DNA of 21,204 bases, taken from DASVLX01 sp035552275. GTDB taxonomy: Bacteria; Actinomycetota; Actinomycetes; Mycobacteriales; Pseudonocardiaceae. Shown here piece by piece: positions 6,864-14,348 of the stretch (position 1 is its first letter; each line of letters starts with the position of its first letter). A program made the translations under genes and the position numbers. The DNA is taken from positions 1-21,204 of the forward strand of contig DASZLR010000135.1 of assembly GCA_035552275.1 (NCBI GenBank), in the 5' to 3' direction. The notes beneath the pieces are model-generated. The model was not told where the DNA came from and ran no database searches. It saw nothing but the letters and a program-made list of their open reading frames with translations.

Positions 6864-7741
6864 CCGCCGTTGGTCGGCCGGAACATGATCACGGTGCCCG
6901 GCCTGGCCTGGCCGAGCATCGGCAGCGCCGCCGGCGGCACCACGCCGATCACCGGATAGCCGCCGGTCGTCGGGTGATCGGCCAGGAACACCAGCGGCCG
7001 GCCGTTCGCCGGCACCTGCACCGCGCCGGTGACCACCGGTTCGCTGGGCAACTCCACGCCGTCGAACACGTCCGCTCGGTGTAGCGCCGGGCCGGTCAGC
7101 CGCAACCCGATCCGGTTGCTCTCCGGCGAGACCCGCCACCTGCTCCCGGCGAGTTGCCCCGCCGGCGCGGCGAACCAGTCGTCCCGCGGTCCGAGCAGCA
7201 CCGGCACGCTCACCAACTCCGGCACCGGCGAGGACCCCAGCTCGTCCGCGCCAACCGGGAGTCCGATCCGCGCGCCCAACGGCAGCACGTCGCCCGTCCG
7301 CAGCGGCGGCGGCCCGATCCCGGACAGCACATCGGTCGAGCGGCTGCCCAACTCGGCCGGCACGGCCAGCCCGCCGCCCACCGCCAGATAGTTGCGCAGC
7401 CCGCCGGCCGGCACATCCAGTGCCAACACATCGCCGGCCGCCAGGTGCAGCGGCGTGTGCGAGTCGACCGGCCGGTCGTTCACCGTCACCCGCACCGCCG
7501 GCCCGGTCACCGTCACCACGCAGGTGCATTCCGCGCGCACCCGCAGCCCACCCAGCAGCGTCTCCACCCCGGCCGCCGACTCGGCATTGCCGACGAGGCG
7601 GTTGGCCAGCCGCAGCGCCGGCCGGTCCAGCGCACCGGAGGGCGGCACGCCCAGCCGCGCGTAGCCGGTTCTGCCCAGGTCCTGCACCAAGGCCTGTGGC
7701 CCGGAGGCCAGTACCGTGATCGCCCGGTCGCCGGTCACCAC
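6860..7741 (-). CDS. pxpC: 5-oxoprolinase subunit PxpC (KipA-like)
   Basis: A 293-residue protein of the biotin-dependent carboxylase-like/KipA family. With PxpA and PxpB it forms the ATP-dependent prokaryotic 5-oxoprolinase that opens 5-oxoproline (pyroglutamate) to glutamate. Family features are LVQDLGRTGYARLGVPPSGA near the N terminus, ALRLANRLVGN, then NYLAVGGGLAVP with GSRSTDVLSGIG, and a C-terminal FLADHPTTGGYPVIG. The start is GTG 7741 or GTG 7738; the latter forms a 4-nt GTGA overlap with the pxpB stop, indicating coupling. It is the last gene of the murR-murQ-pxpB-pxpC series. Its stop codon overlaps that of convergent pabC, and no hairpin is seen between them. Confidence 0.92.
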   Translation of the reverse strand: MVTGDRAITVLASGPQALVQDLGRTGYARLGVPPSGALDRPALRLANRLVGNAESAAGVETLLGGLRVRAECTCVVTVTGPAVRVTVNDRPVDSHTPLHLAAGDVLALDVPAGGLRNYLAVGGGLAVPAELGSRSTDVLSGIGPPPLRTGDVLPLGARIGLPVGADELGSSPVPELVSVPVLLGPRDDWFAAPAGQLAGSRWRVSPESNRIGLRLTGPALHRADVFDGVELPSEPVVTGAVQVPANGRPLVFLADHPTTGGYPVIGVVPPAALPMLGQARPGTVIMFRPTNGG

Positions 7742-8355
7742 AGCGCCTGGAATCGGACCTGGTCGCCGGGCGCCAGCAGGGCCGGCGGCTCGCGGCGGGG
7801 ATCGAACAGAACCGCCTCGGTGTGGCCCAGCAGCCGCCAGCCGCCCGGCGACGAGCGTGGGTACGCGCCGGTGAACTCGCCGGCGATGCCCACCGATCCG
7901 GCTGGCACGCTGGTGCGTGGCTCGGCCAGCCGGGCCTGCCGCAGCGGTTCGGGCAGGCCGACGAGATAGCCGAACCCGGGCGCGAATCCGCAGAATGCCA
8001 CCGAGTACCGCGCCCCGGCGTGCGTCGTGATCACCTGGGCCACCGACATTCCCGCTGCCTCGGCCACCAGGTCCAGGTCCGGGCCGTCGTAGCGCACCGG
8101 GATCACGACCTCGCGTGCGGTGGTGCGCGGCGGCTGCACGAGTTCGGTCGGCAACGCGGCGCGTACGGCCGCCAGCCCGCCGGAGCCGGGACGCACCACC
8201 GCCAGCACGGTTCGGGCGGCCGGCACCACCTCGGTCAGCTCGGGCAGTTCACCGCGTTCGGCGGCGGCGTCGAGCGCGGCCCGGACGGCGTCGACCTCGG
8301 CCAGTGAGTCGACTTCGACCAGCACCGCGTCGGTCCCGCATCGCCGTAGCCGCAC
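7735..8355 (-). CDS. pxpB: 5-oxoprolinase subunit PxpB (KipI-like)
   Basis: A 206-residue allophanate-hydrolase-subunit-1/KipI family protein, the partner of PxpC in 5-oxoprolinase. Visible features are IPVRYDGPDLDLVAE (85-99), then the very typical FAPGFGYLVGLPE (124-136), followed by PRTSVPAGSVGIAG and a GGWRLLGHTE segment near the C terminus. GTG 8355 gives MRLRRCGTDAVLVEVDS, the usual family opening. It starts 19 bp after the murQ stop and overlaps pxpC. The third subunit, PxpA (LamB/YcsF), which completes the enzyme in other bacteria, is not in this window and would have to lie elsewhere. Confidence 0.92.
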   Translation of the reverse strand: MRLRRCGTDAVLVEVDSLAEVDAVRAALDAAAERGELPELTEVVPAARTVLAVVRPGSGGLAAVRAALPTELVQPPRTTAREVVIPVRYDGPDLDLVAEAAGMSVAQVITTHAGARYSVAFCGFAPGFGYLVGLPEPLRQARLAEPRTSVPAGSVGIAGEFTGAYPRSSPGGWRLLGHTEAVLFDPRREPPALLAPGDQVRFQALW

Positions 8356-8374
8356 GGCCGTAGCTTAGATCGAC

Positions 8375-9310
8375 TCAGGTCGCGGTGGCTGGGCCGAGCG
8401 CGGCCAGCGCGGTGCGGACGTGGCCCTTCGCCCGGTCCAGCGCGGCGGTGGCCCGGCCGACGTCCGTGCCGGAGAGCAGGCGAACCAACGCCACCTTGAG
8501 ATCGCCGTCGGCGTCGGACAGCGCGTCGGCGCAGTCCCGCTCGCTGGCCCCGCTCGCCTCGCGCAGGATGCGCAGCGTGCGGCCGCGCAGCTTCGCGTTC
8601 GTCGCCCGCAGGCTGACCATCAGGTTGGAATAGGTGCGGCCGAACCGAACCATGACCGCGGTCGAGAACGCGGTCAGCACCAGCTTCTGCGCGGTGCCCG
8701 CCTTCATCCGGGTCGATCCGGCGATCGCCTCCGGCCCGGTGTCCACCGCGATCGGCACGTCCACCAGCTGGTTGGCCTCGGCGTTCGGATCGGCCGACAC
8801 CAGCGCGGTCGGCGCGCCGATCCGGCGGGCCGCCGCGAGGGCGCCGAGCACGAACGGCGTGCGACCGGATGCGGCCAGGCCGACGACCACGTCGCCACGC
8901 CGGACATGCCGTTCCATTTCCAGTGCGCCGGCCTCGTCGTCGTCCTCGGCGCCCTCGACCGCCGCCAGCAACGCGGTCGGGCCGCCGGCGGGGTGCGCCA
9001 CGAACCAGTCGGCCGGGATATTGAAGGTGGGCACCAACTCGGCCACGTCCAGCACGGCCAGCCGGCCGGACGTGCCCGCCCCCACGTAGTGCACCCGGTG
9101 TCCGGCGCGCAGGGCCGCCACGGCGAGGTCGACGAGCCTGGCCAGTTCGGGCAGCACCGCGGCGACGGCGCCGGGCACCGTCGCGTCCTGGTTGTTGATC
9201 GCGCGGAGCACCCCCAGCGCGTCGAGTTGGTCGATAGTGGTGGTGTCCGGGTTGCGTCGCTCGGTCGGCGCGTGGACGTGGACGACCGCCGGTCGTGAGG
9301 TGCCGGACAT
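8375..9310 (-). CDS. murQ: N-acetylmuramic acid 6-phosphate etherase MurQ
   Basis: A 311-residue SIS-domain enzyme that cleaves the lactyl ether of MurNAc-6-phosphate to give GlcNAc-6-phosphate and D-lactate in cell-wall recycling. Motifs in order are RNPDTTTIDQLD (19-30), the SIS phosphate-sugar segment HYVGAGTSGRLAVLDVAE (74-91), VEGAEDDDEAG (118-128), VVGLAASGRTPFVLGAL and GPEAIAGSTRMKAGTAQK. E91 and E122 correspond to the two catalytic glutamates known in E. coli MurQ (E83, E114). The usual ASECPPTF-type segment reads AELVPTFN here, a small variation. The start codon overlaps the stop of the upstream regulator (TGATG), so the two are coupled. The length is normal. Confidence 0.95.
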   Translation of the reverse strand: MSGTSRPAVVHVHAPTERRNPDTTTIDQLDALGVLRAINNQDATVPGAVAAVLPELARLVDLAVAALRAGHRVHYVGAGTSGRLAVLDVAELVPTFNIPADWFVAHPAGGPTALLAAVEGAEDDDEAGALEMERHVRRGDVVVGLAASGRTPFVLGALAAARRIGAPTALVSADPNAEANQLVDVPIAVDTGPEAIAGSTRMKAGTAQKLVLTAFSTAVMVRFGRTYSNLMVSLRATNAKLRGRTLRILREASGASERDCADALSDADGDLKVALVRLLSGTDVGRATAALDRAKGHVRTALAALGPATAT

Positions 9311-10230
9311 CAGTCGCCGGTCTCCCGGCTCCGCCGCCGGCCGTCCGGCCTGGCGTCCAGCCGGTGTCCGCCGACGGCGGTGTAGGTGGCGTCCAGCGCG
9401 GCTCTGGTGTTGTCCAGATTCCGTTGGGCGACACCGATGAACAGGCAGTCGATCACGGTGAGCTGGGCGATCCGGCTGGCGGTCGCGCCGGACCGGTAGG
9501 TGGTCTCCCGGGCGGCCGTGGTGAGCACGTAGTCGGCGACCTCGGTGATCGGCGAGCGCGGGAAGTTGGTCAGCGCCACGGTGATCGCGCCGCGGTCGCG
9601 GGCCTGGCGCAACGCCTCCACGGTGTCGGCCGTGGCCCCGGTGTGCGAGACGCCGACGGCCACATCGCCCGGTCGCAGGACCGCGGCCGAGGTCAGCATC
9701 ACGTGGGTGTCGCTCCAGGCGAAGCAGACCCGGCCGATCCGGTGCATCTTCTGTTGCAGGTCAAGGGCGACGAACGCGCTGGCGGCGACGCCGTAGACGT
9801 CGACCCGCCCGGCTTTGGCGATCACCTCGACCACCCGGCCCAACTCGTCCACGTCCAGTTGCTCGGCGGTCTCCTCGACCGCGCGGGCGTCCGCGAACGC
9901 GACCTTGCCGACCACCTGGGCCAGATCGTCGCTGGGATCGATGTCGCCGCCCATCACCCGGTCGGTGCGGGCCGCGGTGCGCGCGGTGTCCGCGGCCAGC
10001 GCGATCCGCAACTCCGGATATCCGCTGACCCCGACGGCTTTGCAGAATCTGGTCACCGTGGTCTCGCTGGTGCCGGCGGCATCCGCGACCTCGGTGATGC
10101 TGCGCCGAGCCACCCCCGCCGGGTTCTCCAGCACGACATGGGCGACCCGCTGTTCGGCCTTGGCCAGACCGGGGAGCAGTGAACGGATGCGCACGAGGGG
10201 ACTCGGTTCGGCGGGACCGGCACTCATCAC
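9310..10230 (-). CDS. RpiR/MurR-family transcriptional regulator (HTH + SIS)
   Basis: A 306-residue regulator. The N-terminal HTH_6 domain spans about residues 10-85, with ITEVADAAGTSETTVTRFCK (45-64) as the helix-turn-helix. The SIS domain follows (about 125-255), with YGVAASAFVALDLQQK and VAVGVSHTGATADTVEALR as the sugar-phosphate-binding parts. In other bacteria MurR-type members sense MurNAc-6-phosphate and control murQ. Direct coupling to murQ by a TGATG overlap supports the same role here; the effector is inferred. GTG 10230 is chosen because it sits 6 nt after a good -10 (leaderless); ATG 10227 is the alternative. The gene heads a four-gene unit and probably regulates itself through the palindrome at 10246-10262. 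Confidence 0.9.
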   Translation of the reverse strand: MMSAGPAEPSPLVRIRSLLPGLAKAEQRVAHVVLENPAGVARRSITEVADAAGTSETTVTRFCKAVGVSGYPELRIALAADTARTAARTDRVMGGDIDPSDDLAQVVGKVAFADARAVEETAEQLDVDELGRVVEVIAKAGRVDVYGVAASAFVALDLQQKMHRIGRVCFAWSDTHVMLTSAAVLRPGDVAVGVSHTGATADTVEALRQARDRGAITVALTNFPRSPITEVADYVLTTAARETTYRSGATASRIAQLTVIDCLFIGVAQRNLDNTRAALDATYTAVGGHRLDARPDGRRRSRETGD

Positions 10231-10236
10231 GTGGGA

Positions 10237-10265
10237 AACTTACTAACCGTGGTAACAACGGTCAA
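10237..10265 (-). promoter_or_regulatory. Promoter of the murR-murQ-pxpB-pxpC unit
   Basis: On the minus strand, -35 TTGACC (10265-10260), exactly 17 bp, -10 TAAGTT (10242-10237), then six nt to GTG 10230. This is the most canonical promoter in the window and predicts a leaderless mRNA. Confidence 0.75.
10246..10262. promoter_or_regulatory. Candidate operator palindrome
   Basis: ACCGTGGTAACAACGGT is a 17-bp inverted repeat: 14 of 17 positions match its own reverse complement, arms ACCGT/ACGGT. It lies within the -35/-10 spacer of the murR promoter, where a bound repressor would block RNA polymerase. Autoregulation by the adjacent RpiR/MurR-type protein is inference. Confidence 0.6.
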
Positions 10266-10339
10266 CGTTTTCGACGGCGTTGGTGCCAGTCGGCACGTAA
10301 CCGTGTTCAAAGCGCCTGAAAACGGACCGGGAAGGTGAG

Positions 10340-10375
10340 GACGACCCCCGTCAGGGGGGAGAGACGGGGGTCGTC
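10340..10375. terminator. 13-bp perfect hairpin
   Basis: GACGACCCCCGTC (10340-10352) pairs perfectly with GACGGGGGTCGTC (10363-10375), loop of 10 nt. No T tract on either side. It lies upstream of the murR promoter, so it cannot belong to that unit. On the minus strand it would end any transcript coming from 10376-10818. Confidence 0.65.
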
Positions 10376-10818
10376 GTCGGCCCAGTCCCGGGGGGTTGGA
10401 CTGAACCTCATCCGCCACTGTAGTCCTTGTTCTGTTCACCCAGCGTCCACCCGAGCCGGTCCGACGACCCACCCATTCGGCGGTATGCCGGCAGCGCCGA
10501 ACGGCCTACGGAAGATGCGACCTCCGGGGTTGGGTCACCGACCGTTGCTTGACCGGTGCACCCGTCCGGGCACTTGTATTGTCGCAGGTCGTTGGCGTAG
10601 AAAGGGATTGCGGACTTCTGGTCGGCCAGGGGCGCGGCGGAGGAGAAGCCACGTCCACCCCGAGTGAACTCCGCGCGCGAACTCCGGGCACCCACGCGCA
10701 GCACGCCGCGGGAGGCTTGTCGGAGTGGGACTGCGTACCGGGACGCTGGGCGCCGAGTCCCCGAAAATTCGACATCCGTTGCAGCTTGGTAACCCGGGAA
10801 TGTTCGCGCTAGCGATTT
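10376..10818. other. 443-bp unassigned interval between two strong hairpins; candidate RNA gene
   Basis: I see no convincing protein here: the longest frames lack ribosome binding sites and have poor third-position GC bias. Both ends are bounded by long perfect hairpins, which suggests an independent transcript. Internal pairing is present, for example TTCGGCG (10477-10483) with CGCCGAA (10495-10501). In mycobacteria and Streptomyces the abundant Ms1/6S-like RNA (MTS2823, scr3559) is, as I recall, encoded close to the ssd/tad genes, so that RNA is the first candidate; this is synteny only. If so, it should run on the minus strand and end at 10340-10375. Promoter elements are ambiguous: TATTGT at 10577-10582 on the plus strand and TACAGT at about 10418-10423 on the minus strand are the only TANNNT matches I noticed. 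Confidence 0.3.
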
Positions 10819-10858
10819 GAGCGGTCCTCGCCCCCCTGTCAGTGGGCGAGGACCGCTC
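10819..10858. terminator. 15-bp perfect hairpin
   Basis: GAGCGGTCCTCGCCC (10819-10833) pairs perfectly with GGGCGAGGACCGCTC (10844-10858), loop of 10 nt containing CCCTGTCAGT; one further A:T pair extends it. It is the strongest fold in the window and could act in either direction. No T tract follows. Confidence 0.7.
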
Positions 10859-10962
10859 ATCGCTGTCACCCGGCCGGCGCGCTCCCGGCGACGCACGGAC
10901 CCCCTTCCAGCCTGCCACGCGATCTTGGGAATCCGTCCCACCAAGCCCGTTCAGCGGCAGAG

Positions 10963-11000
10963 TTGTCCACAGTTGTGCGCGGTGGCCCCGGTTATCCACA
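10963..11000 (+). promoter_or_regulatory. Two DnaA boxes upstream of ssd
   Basis: TTGTCCACA (10963-10971, Streptomyces consensus) and TTATCCACA (10992-11000, E. coli consensus) lie in the same orientation, 29 bp start to start. GTTGATC follows twice (11002-11008 and 11016-11022). The interval 10859-11107 otherwise holds only the upstream region of ssd; I saw no clear -35/-10 pair in it. Confidence 0.5.
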
Positions 11001-11107
11001 AGTTGATCTTGCCGCGTTGATCGTTGCGGCGAACTCGGCAACCGTGAGAAGTGCCCGGCGCGAAGGCCGCGCCGGCGAACCGATCACGGACGTGGATGGG
11101 GCCTGAG

Positions 11108-12292
11108 ATGAACACTGACCGGCCGCTCGCCCTGGTGAGCGATGAGTCCCTGCTGGATGAGGTGCTGCGGCTGGCCGCGGTCGCCCAGTGCGATGTGCAG
11201 CGAGCGCCCGACATCGTGGCAGTCCGGCGGAACTGGGCCGATGCCCCGCTGGTGCTTCTGGACGAGGTCGCGGTGGCCGAGTGTGTGGCCGCCGGCGTGC
11301 CCCGGCGGGACGGCCTGCTGGTGCTGTGCGCCGGCAAGCCACCGCCTGATCTCTGGCCGAGGGCGGTGGCCATCGGCGCGGAGGAGGTACTGGCGCTACC
11401 GGACGCCGCCGAGTACGTGGTCGGGCGGCTGGCCGACGCGGTTCGCCGGCCAGCGACGGTCGCCGGCCGGGTGATCGCGGTGTTGGGCGGTCGCGGTGGT
11501 TCCGGAGCGTCCGTGCTGGCCGCGGGCACGGCGCTCGCGGCGTTGCGTGGTGGCAAGCCCGCGATGCTGGTCGATTGCGACTCACTCGGTGGCGGCGTGG
11601 ATCTGTTGCTGGGCATGGACGGCGATCCGGGTTTGCGTTGGCCGGGAATCAAGGTCAGCGGGGGTCGGATCGCGATGGAATCGCTGCGTTCGGCGCTGCC
11701 CGGCCGGTCCCGCGGCGCTGCCCGGCTCACCGTGGTGTCCTGCGACCGGGATGGCTCCGGCCCAGCCCCGGACGCGGTGGGCGCGGTGATCGACGCCGGG
11801 CGCCGCTCCGGCGAGACGGTTGTCTGCGACCTGCCCAGGGCGGTGACGCCGGCCGCGCGGGCCGCGCTCGCCCGCGCCGACCTGACGGTGCTGATCCTGC
11901 CGGCGGAGGTGCGCGCGTCGGCCGCCGGCCAGCGAGTGGCCGACCAACTCGCCGAGCAGGGCGTCCGTGGGCAGTTGGTGGTCCGCGGACCAGCGCCGGG
12001 CGGCCTGTTCGCCGAGGACATCGCGCGGGTGGTGGGGCTGCCGCTGTTGGCCACCATGCGGCCCGAGCCAGGCCTGGCCAGGACCCTCGAACATGGCGGG
12101 CTGCGGCCGAGGCCACGGGGCCCGCTGATGGTCGTGGCCAGGGCGGTCCTCGGTGCCGCCCGTGCCGGCGCCGCCAGCAACACCATTGCCGCCCGTGTCC
12201 CCGGTGTCAGCACAGAGCCGAGTGATCCGGAGTCGGTCGCGGCGGGGTCGGTCGATGTGCAGCCGATCTCGGTGGGGATGGCAGAGACATGA
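11108..12292 (+). CDS. ssd: Ssd: CpaE/TadZ-like MinD-family ATPase of the tad locus
   Basis: A 394-residue protein related to mycobacterial Rv3660c (septum site-determining protein Ssd) and to CpaE/TadZ. The N-terminal ~115 residues form a degenerate receiver-like domain with no clear phospho-acceptor pattern. The MinD/ParA-type ATPase domain follows, with a deviant Walker A segment VLGGRGGSGAS (125-135), then LVDCDSLGGGVDLLLG (154-169) as the switch region. Such proteins localise Tad secretion components and, in mycobacteria, influence septation. The C-terminal ~40 residues are low-complexity. ATG 11108 is chosen because homology starts at its MNTDRPLALVSDE; upstream frame to 11051 looks non-coding. 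Its stop overlaps the tadA start (ATGA), so the cluster is coupled from here. Confidence 0.88.
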   Translation: MNTDRPLALVSDESLLDEVLRLAAVAQCDVQRAPDIVAVRRNWADAPLVLLDEVAVAECVAAGVPRRDGLLVLCAGKPPPDLWPRAVAIGAEEVLALPDAAEYVVGRLADAVRRPATVAGRVIAVLGGRGGSGASVLAAGTALAALRGGKPAMLVDCDSLGGGVDLLLGMDGDPGLRWPGIKVSGGRIAMESLRSALPGRSRGAARLTVVSCDRDGSGPAPDAVGAVIDAGRRSGETVVCDLPRAVTPAARAALARADLTVLILPAEVRASAAGQRVADQLAEQGVRGQLVVRGPAPGGLFAEDIARVVGLPLLATMRPEPGLARTLEHGGLRPRPRGPLMVVARAVLGAARAGAASNTIAARVPGVSTEPSDPESVAAGSVDVQPISVGMAET

Positions 12293-13473
12293 GCACCGAA
12301 CTGGTCGAACGGGTACGTCGGCGACTGGCCAGCGGCGGCGCCGCGCTCACTCCCGCGCGGGTAGTGGACGCCGTGCGCACCGAAGCCGGCGGAGTGGTGG
12401 GCGATGTCGATCTGCTGGGCGCGTTGCGCACGGTGCAACAGGAGTTCGTCGGGGCCGGTCCATTGGAGCCGCTGTTGCGCGATCCGGACACCACCGACGT
12501 CCTGGTCACCGGGCCGGCCGAGGTCTGGGTGGATGGAACGGCGGGGCTGCGCCCGGCGCGGGTGGCCTTTCCGGACGAGGAAGCGGTACGACGGCTCGCG
12601 GCGAGGCTGGCGCTGGCGGCCGGGCGCCGGCTGGACGACGCGCAACCGTACGTCGATGCCTGGTTGCCGGGCAGCGGCCCGCACGGCCGGGTGCGGATGC
12701 ACGCGATCCTGCCGCCCCTCGCGGCCGACTGCACGTGCCTGTCACTACGGGTGCTGCGGCCGGCCGATCACGACCTCGCCGCACTGGTCGCACTCGGCAC
12801 GTTCGACCGGCCGACGGCCGCGCTGCTCACCGCGATCGTGCGGGCCCGGCTGGCGTTCCTGGTCTCCGGCGGAACGGGCAGCGGCAAGACAACACTGCTC
12901 GCGGCGTTGCTCGGCCAGGTCCCGCCCGACCAACGGATTGTGAGCGTGGAGGATGCCGGCGAGTTGCAGCCGGCTCACCCGCAGGTCGTGCGGCTGGTCG
13001 CCAGGCCGCCGAACATCGAGGGCGCGGGCGAGGTCACCGTCCGGGATCTGGTTCGCCAGGCCTTGCGGATGCGGCCGGACCGGCTGGTGGTCGGCGAGGT
13101 TCGCGGAGCGGAAGTCTGTGAACTCCTGGCCGCCCTCAACACCGGTCACGACGGCGGCGCCGGCACCCTGCACGCCAACTCGCCCACCGAGGTGCCGGCC
13201 CGACTGGAGGCGCTGGCCGCGTTGGGTGGGCTGTCCCCATCGGCGTTGCACAGTCAACTGGCTCCGGCGGTGCGGGTGATCCTGCACGTTGCCCGTCGTG
13301 CGGACGGTCAGCGGGCGCTCGCCGAGATCGGTGTGCTGGAACGGCTCTCGGGAACGGTTGGGGTGGTGCCCGCGTGGCGGCCGACCGGCCGGTTGCCGGG
13401 CTGGTCGCGGCTGGCGCGACTGCTCGAAGGCTCGGACAGCGCGACCGAAGCGAGCGAGGTGGCCCCATGCTGA
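12289..13473 (+). CDS. tadA: TadA/CpaF-type secretion ATPase
   Basis: A 394-residue type II/IV secretion ATPase that powers assembly or export by the tad machinery at the inner face of the membrane. Features in order are an N-terminal helical domain with QQEFVGAGPLEPLLRDPD (50-67) and DVLVTGPAEVWVD (70-82), the Walker A motif SGGTGSGKTT (193-202, K200), the ASP-box region IVSVEDAGELQP, the Walker B segment LVVGEVRGAE, and the His box GTLHANSP. All catalytic motifs are intact. The length is typical of the short actinobacterial form (compare Rv3659c). It overlaps ssd by 4 nt and tadB by 7 nt (ATGCTGA). Confidence 0.95.
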   Translation: MSTELVERVRRRLASGGAALTPARVVDAVRTEAGGVVGDVDLLGALRTVQQEFVGAGPLEPLLRDPDTTDVLVTGPAEVWVDGTAGLRPARVAFPDEEAVRRLAARLALAAGRRLDDAQPYVDAWLPGSGPHGRVRMHAILPPLAADCTCLSLRVLRPADHDLAALVALGTFDRPTAALLTAIVRARLAFLVSGGTGSGKTTLLAALLGQVPPDQRIVSVEDAGELQPAHPQVVRLVARPPNIEGAGEVTVRDLVRQALRMRPDRLVVGEVRGAEVCELLAALNTGHDGGAGTLHANSPTEVPARLEALAALGGLSPSALHSQLAPAVRVILHVARRADGQRALAEIGVLERLSGTVGVVPAWRPTGRLPGWSRLARLLEGSDSATEASEVAPC

Positions 13474-14348
13474 GCCTCGCCATGCTCGCCCTGGCGGCGG
13501 CCACGCTGTGTTGGCCGAGGTTGACCGCGATCCGCCGGCTTCCAGTGCTCGGCCCGGCGGCGACGGGCCGTCCGATCCGTCCAGCGCGTTGGCGGCTCGG
13601 CCGGTTCGGGTGGGTGATCACCCTGATATCGCTCACGACGCTCGCACTGGCGCTGGGTGGGATCGGCGTCGCCGTCGCGATGGCCGCGTCCGGGACGACG
13701 GCCCTCCGGCGCCGGCGCGCTCGGCGGCTCAGCAGAGAACGTCTCATGCTGGCCACGGGCATGGCAGACGCGCTGCGGGCGATCGTCGCCGAGCTCCGTG
13801 CCGGCGCGCACCCCGCGGCTGCGGCCGAAGGCGGGGCGGCGGAGGCGCCCGGCCCGGTGGCCAGCGTGCTGACCGCTGTCGCTCGCGCGGCGCGGCTGGG
13901 TGGCGATATCGGCGCGGCGGTGTCCGAGGTCGCGCTCGCCGATCCGGCCGGATCGGCGGCCGTGCGAATGGTCGCCCGTCCATTGGTCCGAGCGTGGTCG
14001 TTGGCCAACCGGCACGGTTTGCCGCTGGCGAACGTGCTCGATTCGGTTCGCGGGGATGTCGTGGCCCGGGTGCGGTTCGCTCGCCAGGTGCACGCCCGGA
14101 TGGCCGGGCCGCGAGCCAGCGGCGCGATCCTTGCCGTGCTGCCGGTACTCGGCGTGCTGCTGGGCGAGGGCATGGGCGCCGACCCGGTGCACGTGCTGCT
14201 GGCGACATCGGCCGGCCACCTGCTGTTGGTCGTGGGAGTGGTGCTGGCCTGCGCCGGCACGCTCTGGATCGGCCGGCTGACAGCGCAGGTGGCAATGGCC
14301 GATCCAGCAGTGGCCGATCCGTCGGCCCGAGCGGAGACGGCATGCTGA
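13467..14348 (+). CDS. tadB: TadB-like inner-membrane protein (GspF/T2SSF domain)
   Basis: A 293-residue membrane protein, the first of a pair of T2SSF-domain platform proteins that anchor the TadA ATPase and guide pilin. Hydrophobic segments lie at about 1-15, 47-75, 210-228 and 243-270, around a cytoplasmic helical domain. That domain carries ADALRAIVAELRAGAHPAAA (residues near 98-118) and LANRHGLPLANVLDSV, both typical of the T2SSF fold. ATG 13467 overlaps the tadA stop by 7 nt and gives the expected short hydrophobic N terminus; the frame upstream is a shadow of tadA. The TadB/TadC naming follows gene order; the sequence shows only the T2SSF type. Confidence 0.88.
   Translation: MLSLAMLALAAATLCWPRLTAIRRLPVLGPAATGRPIRPARWRLGRFGWVITLISLTTLALALGGIGVAVAMAASGTTALRRRRARRLSRERLMLATGMADALRAIVAELRAGAHPAAAAEGGAAEAPGPVASVLTAVARAARLGGDIGAAVSEVALADPAGSAAVRMVARPLVRAWSLANRHGLPLANVLDSVRGDVVARVRFARQVHARMAGPRASGAILAVLPVLGVLLGEGMGADPVHVLLATSAGHLLLVVGVVLACAGTLWIGRLTAQVAMADPAVADPSARAETAC

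Noticed and set aside
5913..7529. 538-aa minus-strand open frame over pabC and pxpC
   Set aside because: Gly/Arg/Ala-rich composition without motifs; the frame is a shadow of the two recognised enzymes.
10711..10800. GGAGGCTTGTCGGAGTGG resembles the 5' end of a serine tRNA
   Set aside because: No T-loop GGTTCGA-type sequence follows and there is no complementary AGCCTCC 3' arm at the right distance.
10819..10858. C-rich hairpin considered as a 6C RNA motif
   Set aside because: The motif needs two adjacent hairpins with C-rich loops of at least six C; here only one such hairpin exists and most of the Cs are paired in the stem.
10408..10944. 178-aa minus-strand open frame ending in a Lys-Cys-Pro-Asp-Gly-Cys-containing segment
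   Set aside because: It runs straight through the 15-bp hairpin at 10819-10858, has no ribosome binding site, and its third-position GC is lower than in the real genes around it. A shorter internal protein cannot be excluded, but I could not support one.
10963..11022. DnaA boxes considered as an origin of replication
   Set aside because: Only two exact boxes, no AT-rich unwinding element and no dnaA, dnaN, gyrB or parAB genes nearby.
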